Source of the DNA: Polaromonas sp.
Lineage (GTDB): Bacteria > Pseudomonadota > Gammaproteobacteria > Burkholderiales > Burkholderiaceae_C
Assembly: GCA_030650875.1 (NCBI GenBank)
Contig: JAUSDK010000206.1
Coordinates: forward strand, 1-43,043
Length of the DNA stretch: 43,043 nucleotides
Direction of reading: 5' to 3'
The position numbers and the translations under genes are program-made. Shown in pieces: positions 37,935-43,043 of this stretch; position 1 is the stretch's first letter, and each line of letters begins with the position of its first letter. The notes beneath the pieces are model-generated. The model did no database searches, was not told where the DNA came from, and worked only from the letters and a program-made list of their open reading frames with translations.

Positions 37935-38322
37935 GGCCGGCGGCCGCCTTGAGTTGGCGCAGGTCTTCCTGCAACTCGGCCAGGCTGGCCTCGAACGGAG
38001 AAGTCGATTGCGCGTTGCTGCGGCGCAGTGCCGCATAAAAATACGCAGCCAGGCCCAAAAACAGTGTGGTGAACACCCCAACCAACCAGACCCGGCTGTC
38101 CCACCACAGGATCACTGCCAGCGCCACGGCCAGCACCACGCCCAGGCCCAGGCAAAACACCAGCGCCAGGCCCAGCGCCAGCTGCTGCAGGGCATGGTGC
38201 TTTTCGGTCTGGATTTCATTGGCCAGCAGCGCCAGCCGCACCTGCACCGTGCCCAGCACAGTGGCAGCGATGTTCCTCAGCGCGGCCAGTGGGCCGGAGC
38301 CGCCCGATTCATGGGCCATCAA
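37924..38322 (-). CDS. YqjE-like membrane protein (holin-X superfamily)
   Basis: The 132-residue product has two adjacent membrane helices (about residues 47-72 QLALGLALVFCLGLGVVLAVALAVILWW and 76-97 SRVWLVGVFTTLFLGLAAYFYAAL) between polar ends. GPLAALRNIAATVLGTVQVRLALLANEIQTEKHH is the usual family opening. It lies between the yqjD-like and yqjK-like genes. Despite the Pfam name, it is a housekeeping inner-membrane protein and not a phage lysis gene; no phage genes are nearby. A start one codon later is possible. Confidence 0.82.
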   Translation of the reverse strand: MMAHESGGSGPLAALRNIAATVLGTVQVRLALLANEIQTEKHHALQQLALGLALVFCLGLGVVLAVALAVILWWDSRVWLVGVFTTLFLGLAAYFYAALRRSNAQSTSPFEASLAELQEDLRQLKAAAGHEK

Positions 38323-38354
38323 AGCGGATCGTTACCCGAAAACCGAGCCGCCAT

Positions 38355-38672
38355 TCAGCGACGGCCAATGACCAGGCCCAGCAGCAGCCCCACGCCAGCG
38401 GCCACACCAATGGAGGTCCAGGGCGACTCGTGGACGTAGGCGTCGGTCGCCCTGGCGGCGGCCTTGGTCTTGGCGACGAGCACGGCTTCGGCTTCGCCCA
38501 GACGTACTTTGGCATCGTGAAGGCGGGTCTGCACGCGGGCACGCAAGTTGGCCACTTTGTCGCCAGCCTGGTCCGCCGTGGCGGACAGCATTTCTTCGGC
38601 GTCCGAGATCACGGACTTGATGTCGGAGACCAATTTTTCTTGCGCTTCTACGCTGGCTCGGGTATCGGACAT
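38355..38672 (-). CDS. YqjD/ElaB-family (DUF883) membrane-anchored protein
   Basis: This 105-residue protein starts MSDTRASVEAQEKLVSDIKSVISDAEEMLSATADQAGDK at 38672, with AAGG upstream; the track ORF adds 59 spurious residues. It has a long amphipathic helix (likely coiled coil), the conserved DAYVHESPWTSIGVAAGVGLLLGLVIGRR tail with a C-terminal membrane anchor, and a final double Arg. In Escherichia coli the relatives YqjD, ElaB and YgaM anchor to the inner membrane and bind ribosomes in stationary phase. It is the first gene of the yqjD-E-K set. Confidence 0.9.
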   Translation of the reverse strand: MSDTRASVEAQEKLVSDIKSVISDAEEMLSATADQAGDKVANLRARVQTRLHDAKVRLGEAEAVLVAKTKAAARATDAYVHESPWTSIGVAAGVGLLLGLVIGRR

Positions 38673-38905
38673 GGTGGGCCTTTCAAAAAATAATGGATGG
38701 GTAAAGGTTAGCAGATTCGCACCCGGTGCCCCGTGTTTTCCGCACGCCGTATGCGCCATTTCGCGCCAATGGGGAATAATCAGCGGAGTCTGATGACCCA
38801 AGTTTCCCCGCCGACCTGAACGGCTCCCCCTACCCACCCCGCCATGCACACTGATTTATTCCTTTCAACACCACGCCACGGCTTGCGCTGCGGCGGCGCA
38901 CGGGT

Positions 38906-39817
38906 GTGAGCGAGGCCCGCCTGAGCGGCCGCGACCTGGCAGCGGCCCTCACGGTGGTCATGCTGTGGGGCGTCAATTTCGTGGTGATGAAATTCGCGCT
39001 GCGCGACTTCACGCCGTTTCAGCTGGGTGCTGCGCGCTATGTGTTTGCCGTGCTGCCGCTGGCGCTGTTCATCCGCCCACCCCGCATTCCCTGGAAATGG
39101 GTGGTGCTCTACGGCCTCTTTCAGGGCGTGGGGCAGTTCGGCCTCCTGTTTTTCGCCTTGCAGGTGGGCATGACGGCGGCGCTGGCGTCGGTGCTGCTGC
39201 AGACGCAGGTATTTTTCACGGCGCTGTTTGGCTTTGTGCTGCTCAAGGAGCGCGCCAGCCGGCCGCTGCAGATCGGCATGGCGCTGGCGGCGCTGGGCCT
39301 GGCGTGCTTTGCGATGAACTACCTGAATCCTGGCGCGGCCCTGGCCAGCGCCACCACCCTTGCGGGCTTGCTGCTGACGCTGTGCGCGGCGGCCATGTGG
39401 GCCCTGTCCAACATCGTGGCGCGGCGCGTGCAGCAGGTCGCCGTGCACTACTCGCCCCCCGCCTTTGTGGTGTGGAGCAGCATGGTCGCGGTGCTGCCTT
39501 TCGTGGCCCTGTCGGCGCTGTTTGACCCCGAGTCCACGCGCTGGCAGTGGACGCAGGCGCGCGCATCGAGCTGGCTGGCGGTGGCCTACCTGGGCTGGGT
39601 CGCCACGCTCGTGGGCTACAGCCTCTGGACCGGCCTGCTCAAACGCCACCCGGCCAACCGCGTCGCGCCCTTCAGCCTGGGCGTGCCGATTGTGGGTCTG
39701 GCGGCCGGCATGCTGGTGCTGGGCGAAGTCATCACGCCGTGGCAATGGGCCGGCATTGCGCTGGTGGTGGCGGCGCTGGCCAGCGTGATGCTGGGCGGGC
39801 TGCTCAGGCGGCGCTGA
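38906..39817 (+). CDS. EamA/RhaT-family (DMT) exporter
   Basis: This 303-residue inner-membrane transporter has ten predicted helices and two EamA repeats. Repeat one runs LAAALTVVMLWGVNFVVMKFALRDFTP..VLLQTQVFFTALFGFVLLKER; repeat two runs TLAGLLLTLCAAAMWALSNIVARRV..VAPFSLGVPIVGLAAGMLVLGE. It resembles amino-acid or metabolite exporters such as EamA/YdeD. The start is a GTG with a poor ribosome binding site, so it is uncertain. A perfect 9-bp hairpin begins at the stop codon. Confidence 0.88.
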   Translation: MSEARLSGRDLAAALTVVMLWGVNFVVMKFALRDFTPFQLGAARYVFAVLPLALFIRPPRIPWKWVVLYGLFQGVGQFGLLFFALQVGMTAALASVLLQTQVFFTALFGFVLLKERASRPLQIGMALAALGLACFAMNYLNPGAALASATTLAGLLLTLCAAAMWALSNIVARRVQQVAVHYSPPAFVVWSSMVAVLPFVALSALFDPESTRWQWTQARASSWLAVAYLGWVATLVGYSLWTGLLKRHPANRVAPFSLGVPIVGLAAGMLVLGEVITPWQWAGIALVVAALASVMLGGLLRRR

Positions 39818-39834
39818 GCGTGGGCACGCTCAGC
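39813..39834 (+). terminator. Hairpin spanning the exporter stop codon
   Basis: GCTGAGCGT (39813-39821) and ACGCTCAGC (39826-39834) are perfect arms with a 4-nt loop. The TGA stop lies in the left arm. There is no T-tract, so this may stabilise the 3' end or pause transcription rather than end it alone. Confidence 0.45.
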
Positions 39835-39859
39835 AACCGCTGAATTCAAACCCGTTTCA

Positions 39860-39883
39860 GGCGCCCCTTTTACAGGGGGCGCC
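39860..39883. terminator. Hairpin at the 3' end of the aspartoacylase-like gene
   Basis: GGCGCCCC (39860-39867) and GGGGCGCC (39876-39883) are perfect arms around an 8-nt loop. On minus the loop contains the TAA stop of the upstream gene. It could serve both convergent genes, but no strong T-tract is present. Confidence 0.45.
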
Positions 39884-40847
39884 GCCGCGCAAAACGCACC
39901 ACGGTCACGCCGGCTTGGGCCTGGCGGGTCGAGGGCATCACCAGCACGCAGTCGTCGTAGGGCGTGGTCACCGGATCGCCCTCGTTCCAGCCGATCACGG
40001 TGCCGGTATGCGCAATGATTTCCAGCCCCTGAAAGGGCTCGGTAAAGCGGAACTGGTCGCTGCGGGCGACCACCGGACCGGTGACTTCAAGCACCCACTG
40101 GCGCGGCGCGTCGGCTTGCCGCCAGCTTGGCAGGGCTTGCTGCAGCGCCTCTGCCTGCAGCACGCCGGAGGCCTGCAAAAAGCGCACGCAGATGTCCTGG
40201 GCCACGCTGCGGCTTTCAAGGTCGCCATGAAAGCCGCATTCGATCAGCAGGGAGCGGGTGCCGTTGTCGCTGCCGTCCGCGCACAGCGCCCCAAAACGGC
40301 CGAAGTCGCGCATGCGCACGCCGTCCTTGTGGCCGGGGTCCACCACGATGTGTTCCGGGGTGCGCAGTTCGCGCGCCAGCGCCAGGTTTCGCGCCTGCAT
40401 GCCGGTCAGCAGCAAGGGCGCGGCGCGCTCATGCATGCTGTGCAGATCCAGCAGCCAGTCGGCCCGGGCGACAAAGGGCAGCAGCGCCAGGGCGCGCCGG
40501 CGCTCCTGCGTGCCGCCAGCCGCGATGCGCTCGGGCGCCCATTGGCGGTTCAGGTCTTCGTCGACGAAGCGGGAAGCGTCATGGTCGTCGGCGTCAAACC
40601 GGTCAAATGCGGCGAGGTTGCCAAACGCCAGCGTCAGGCGGCCACGCTCGGGCCGCACGCCGGCCTCCAGCAGCCCCTTGAGCGCCCAGGCGCCGCACAG
40701 CTCGTTGCCGTGGATCAGCGCGGTGATCAGCACCTCGCGGCCGGGCTGGCCCGAGTCAAACTGCCAGACGCCCTCGACCCCGGTGTTGCCGGCGCGCCAG
40801 GCCGCGATGTCGGGCTTGGGCAAATGAAATTCCAGTTTGGCGTTCAT
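39870..40847 (-). CDS. Succinylglutamate desuccinylase/aspartoacylase-family amidohydrolase
   Basis: This zinc-dependent M14-type enzyme removes an acyl group from an N-acylated amino acid or a related amide. The 325 residues show the zinc ligands His46 and Glu49 (ALIHGNELCGAW) and His136 (DLHSMHE), the RFVDEDLNRQW motif (arginine and asparagine of substrate binding) and a likely catalytic Glu in SLLIECGFHGD. The C-terminal beta domain is present. Its ATG overlaps the stop of the TctC gene (ATGA), so receptor and enzyme are translationally coupled. This suggests the receptor ligand or a derivative is the substrate. AstE proper is unlikely, because no ast operon is here. Confidence 0.85.
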   Translation of the reverse strand: MNAKLEFHLPKPDIAAWRAGNTGVEGVWQFDSGQPGREVLITALIHGNELCGAWALKGLLEAGVRPERGRLTLAFGNLAAFDRFDADDHDASRFVDEDLNRQWAPERIAAGGTQERRRALALLPFVARADWLLDLHSMHERAAPLLLTGMQARNLALARELRTPEHIVVDPGHKDGVRMRDFGRFGALCADGSDNGTRSLLIECGFHGDLESRSVAQDICVRFLQASGVLQAEALQQALPSWRQADAPRQWVLEVTGPVVARSDQFRFTEPFQGLEIIAHTGTVIGWNEGDPVTTPYDDCVLVMPSTRQAQAGVTVVRFARRRPL

Positions 40848-41833
40848 TCCTTGATCTTCGCGAAGTCGACAATGCGTTTGTATTTGGCGGTTTCCTGGGC
40901 CAGGAACTTGGGCATGTCCACATTGAGCGGCGACACCGTGGAGCCCGAGTCTTCAAGCTTCTTGCGCAGCGCAGGCGTCTGCAAGGACTCGTTCAGGGCC
41001 TTTTTCAGCTTGGCCACCACTGGCTCGGGCAGGCCGGCCGGGCCCATCAGCGCAAACCAGATGTTGATGTCTATGCCTTTGAGCTTTGGCGTTTCGGCCA
41101 GCGCAGGAATGTCGGGGGTCATGGGCGAACGCCGGGCTTCGGTGGTGCCGAGGGCGACCACCTTGCCGCTACGGATGTGCGGCAGGCCGCTGGACAGCAC
41201 GAACACGCCGAATTCAATGTTGTTGCCGAGCAGGTCATTGGCCAGAGGCGCCACGCCGCGGTAGGGAATGTGGGTCATGAACAGGCCGCCCTGGTCCTTC
41301 ACCATTTCGCCAGCCAGGTGCAGGGCGGTGCCGACGCCCGAGCTGCCAAAGCTGTACTTGCCGGGGTTCTGCTTGGCCAGGGTCATGAACTGCTCGACCG
41401 TCTTGACGCCTGACTTTTGCGACGCCACCAGCACCATGGGCTGGGTCGCAATCAGTCCGATGGGGGTGAAGTCCTTGACGTCGTATTTGACCGACGCGGA
41501 CACCAGGCGGGAAATGGCAATCTCGTTGCTGGCGCCGACCAGCAGCGTGTAGCCATCCGGTGCGGCGTTGACCACCTTTTGGGCGCCAATGGCACCGCCC
41601 GCACCGCCCACGTTCTCGATGATGACCGGAACGCCCAATTTGCGGGACAGCTCGGCACCCAGCGTGCGGCCGCTCAGGTCCGTGCTGCCGCCCGCCGGGT
41701 AGCCCACCACGATGGTGATCGGCTTGCTGGGGTAGCTGTCGGGCTGGGCCAGCGCGCTGCCGCAGGCCAGCAGGGACAGCGAGGTCAGGGCACCGCACAA
41801 GGCGACGCGGCGGGAAACAGACGGGGAGTTCAT
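40844..41833 (-). CDS. tctC: TctC/Bug-family receptor (copy 3)
   Basis: This 329-residue periplasmic receptor has a signal peptide (RRVALCGALTSLSLLACGSALAQ), ITIVVGYPAGGSTDLSGRTLGAELS, IIENVGGAGGAIGAQKVV and the usual middle region MTHIPYRGVAPLANDLLGNNIEF. The signal region LLACGSALAQ contains LLAC, so lipidation is conceivable, though ALAQ cleavage by signal peptidase I is more typical. No permease genes are nearby. It is preceded by a same-strand LysR gene 182 bp upstream and overlaps the aspartoacylase-like gene, forming a regulator-receptor-enzyme unit. Confidence 0.93.
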   Translation of the reverse strand: MNSPSVSRRVALCGALTSLSLLACGSALAQPDSYPSKPITIVVGYPAGGSTDLSGRTLGAELSRKLGVPVIIENVGGAGGAIGAQKVVNAAPDGYTLLVGASNEIAISRLVSASVKYDVKDFTPIGLIATQPMVLVASQKSGVKTVEQFMTLAKQNPGKYSFGSSGVGTALHLAGEMVKDQGGLFMTHIPYRGVAPLANDLLGNNIEFGVFVLSSGLPHIRSGKVVALGTTEARRSPMTPDIPALAETPKLKGIDINIWFALMGPAGLPEPVVAKLKKALNESLQTPALRKKLEDSGSTVSPLNVDMPKFLAQETAKYKRIVDFAKIKE

Positions 41834-41973
41834 GGATTTCTTTCCAAAAAGCGGGAAGGCGTCATCGCGGGGACATGGACAGGTCCATCTTGATCCGGGC
41901 GGCCCAAAGCGCAGGCAGCACGGGTTCTGGAAGGAAATGAATTCTTTTATTGTGACCAGCGCGCTTTAAACGC

Positions 41974-42014
41974 TTGTGCCGCTTTGGCACGGGTTGTGGC
42001 CGTTTTGGCACGCG
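41974..42014. repeat. Tandem imperfect 20-bp repeat upstream of tctC copy 3
   Basis: TTGTGCCGCTTTGGCACGGG (from 41974) is followed by TTGTGGCCGTTTTGGCACGCG (from 41994). Copy one contains GTGCC-GCTTT-GGCAC, an inverted repeat that meets the LysR T-N11-A rule. It lies just after the LysR stop and about 150 bp before tctC, so it may be an operator, a terminator, or both. Confidence 0.5.
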
Positions 42015-42015
42015 C

Positions 42016-42921
42016 TCAGCGCTGTTCCATCACCTGCCACAAACGCTCGGCCAGCGGATGGAGGCGGCGCTTGGCACGGTAGGCCCGCATTTCAAAGCGC
42101 ACCTCCAGCGGCGCATCACCCAGCACCTGCAACTGGCCGGCCTTGCAGGCACCCGACACCATCGACCAGGGCAGCCACGCCACGCCCAGGCCCTTGAGGG
42201 CATATTCGTAGACGGCATCGGCCGAGTCGCATTCCATCACCCGTCGCAACTGCGGGGCGTGCGGGTTGTTGGCCAGATGGTCTTGCACCAGCCGGCCCAG
42301 CGCCAGCGTGCCGGCATAGGCCAGGTAGGGCGTGGCATCGCTGCCGCCAAACTGGTGCTGGCCCTGCCCCTGGATCTGCGCATGGGGGTGGGCCCGGGTG
42401 ACCGGCACCAGCTTGTCCTGCGCCAGCGTGGTGTGCGTGTACTGCCGCGCGCTGAGCTGCACGGCCAGCAGCGGGTGGTGGTAGATCACCATGAAGTCAG
42501 CTTCACCGCGCTCCAGCAGCTGCGTGGTCTCGGTCAGGGAGCGGGTCAGGATGCGCAGCTCGCCGTGGGCCAGCAGCGGCTTGAAGCGCAGCATCAGGTC
42601 GGCCACCAGGGTGCGGGCCAGCGTGCGCCCGGTGGCCAGCGTGACGGTGTTTTCCTGGCGTCCGGCGGCGCTCAGCAACTCATGGTGCGCCGACTTCAGG
42701 TTGCCCACCATTTGCTGCGCGTTGTCCAGCAGGCTGACGCCTGCCGCCGTCAGCGCCAGCGGCGTGCTGCCGCGTTCAATCAGCGGGGTGCCGGCCCAAG
42801 CCTCCAGCGCCTTGATGCGGCGCCCGAACGCCGGGTGCGTGACATGACGCAGTTCGGCGGCGCGGCTGAAACTGCCGGTTTGCGCCAGCGCCACAAAGTC
42901 TTCCAGCCACTTGAGTTGCAT
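42016..42921 (-). CDS. LysR-family regulator upstream of tctC copy 3
   Basis: This 301-residue transcription factor opens MQLKWLEDFVALAQTGSFSRAAELRHVTHPAFGRRIKALEAWAGTPLIER, a full LysR HTH. The unusual HVTHPAFGRRI (instead of the common S-Q-S/P-A-V-S) is seen in the YjiE/QseD-like subgroup as I recall. The effector domain follows from TVTLATGRTLARTLVADLML. It is co-oriented with tctC and the aspartoacylase-like gene and probably controls them. No strong operator was found beyond the tandem repeat at 41974. Confidence 0.9.
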   Translation of the reverse strand: MQLKWLEDFVALAQTGSFSRAAELRHVTHPAFGRRIKALEAWAGTPLIERGSTPLALTAAGVSLLDNAQQMVGNLKSAHHELLSAAGRQENTVTLATGRTLARTLVADLMLRFKPLLAHGELRILTRSLTETTQLLERGEADFMVIYHHPLLAVQLSARQYTHTTLAQDKLVPVTRAHPHAQIQGQGQHQFGGSDATPYLAYAGTLALGRLVQDHLANNPHAPQLRRVMECDSADAVYEYALKGLGVAWLPWSMVSGACKAGQLQVLGDAPLEVRFEMRAYRAKRRLHPLAERLWQVMEQR

Positions 42922-42955
42922 CGCCGGTTTTCAGCCAGTAGGCGAAGGCGTCAGG

Positions 42956-43043
42956 TCAGGGCCGTGCGGCCTGCAGCAGGTCGCGCGTTCGGGTGGCCTC
43001 GCGCCGCGCCGCTTCGGCAAAGTCGTCGCCCGACGAGGCGTAC
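42956..43043 (-). CDS. C-terminal fragment of an unidentified protein (right edge)
   Basis: The last 28 codons of a minus-strand frame enter from the right edge and end at a TGA at 42956-42958. The visible tail reads YASSGDDFAEAARREATRTR and onward to AARP, a charged helix-like end. It is 34 bp upstream of the LysR start and on the same strand. It is too short to identify, and could also be a chance frame. Confidence 0.4.
   Translation of the reverse strand, partial: YASSGDDFAEAARREATRTRDLLQAARP

Noticed and set aside
37924-38322. Prophage holin suggested by the YqjE-like gene
   Set aside because: No phage gene is nearby and the order yqjD-E-K is chromosomal and conserved.

Overview
The window is a GC-rich chromosome segment that most resembles Burkholderiales, family Comamonadaceae (Polaromonas, Rhodoferax, Variovorax or Acidovorax relatives). 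This placement rests on gene content and order (leuS-lptE-holA; fur divergent from bamE-dapB; hpf-ptsN-hprK; uvrA divergent from an MFS gene and ssb; a split pntAA-pntAB-pntB), on three TctC/Bug solute receptors, and on short dispersed palindromes of a kind I associate with this family. It is inference; no database was searched. I see no rRNA, tRNA, CRISPR array, transposase or phage gene.

Regions. 1-948: a condensation-type acyltransferase cut by the left edge and absent from the ORF track because its stop lies outside. 1.07-8.1 kb (minus): holA, lptE, leuS, exbD, exbB, dapB, bamE, i.e. replication, outer-membrane assembly, translation, energy coupling and lysine/peptidoglycan precursors. 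8.2-10.7 kb: fur on plus facing hprK, ptsN and hpf on minus (nitrogen-type PTS and ribosome hibernation). 11.2-13.0 kb: corA facing mtnN. 13.1-17.9 kb (minus): fadD, then pntB, pntAB, pntAA. 18.2-20.8 kb: mmsA divergent from a LysR regulator, with a clear operator between them.

20.9-30.3 kb is the most interesting part. A NUDIX gene (nudJ-like) and mnmA, which I recall as neighbours in many proteobacteria, are separated by about 7.7 kb of minus-strand catabolic genes: tcuR, tcuA, tcuB, a class II aldolase, a TctC receptor, a D-2-hydroxyacid dehydrogenase and a second TctC receptor. This looks like an accessory island for oxidising a tricarballylate-like acid. It has receptors but no permease in view (no tcuC, no tctA/tctB). 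An inverted repeat with LysR-type geometry lies about 64 bp upstream of the predicted tcuA transcription start.

30.4-38.7 kb: a long MipA/OmpV protein with an unusual C-terminal half, ssb, an MFS exporter, uvrA, an acyl-CoA thioesterase and a yqjD-yqjE-yqjK membrane-stress trio. 38.9-43.0 kb: an EamA exporter, then a third LysR-TctC unit whose receptor gene overlaps an aspartoacylase/succinylglutamate-desuccinylase-like gene by 4 bp, and the 3' end of one more gene at the right edge.

Between genes there is recurrent structure: a 17-bp palindrome (GCTATT-N5-AATAGC) in three gene-end positions plus degenerate relatives, a hairpin-bearing repeat that forms the last codons of exbB, and a pair of GCGCAWTGCGC palindromes 21 bp apart upstream of fadD. 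Starts were moved inward from the ORF track wherever homology or a ribosome binding site favoured a later codon. Promoter and operator calls were made by eye and are tentative.
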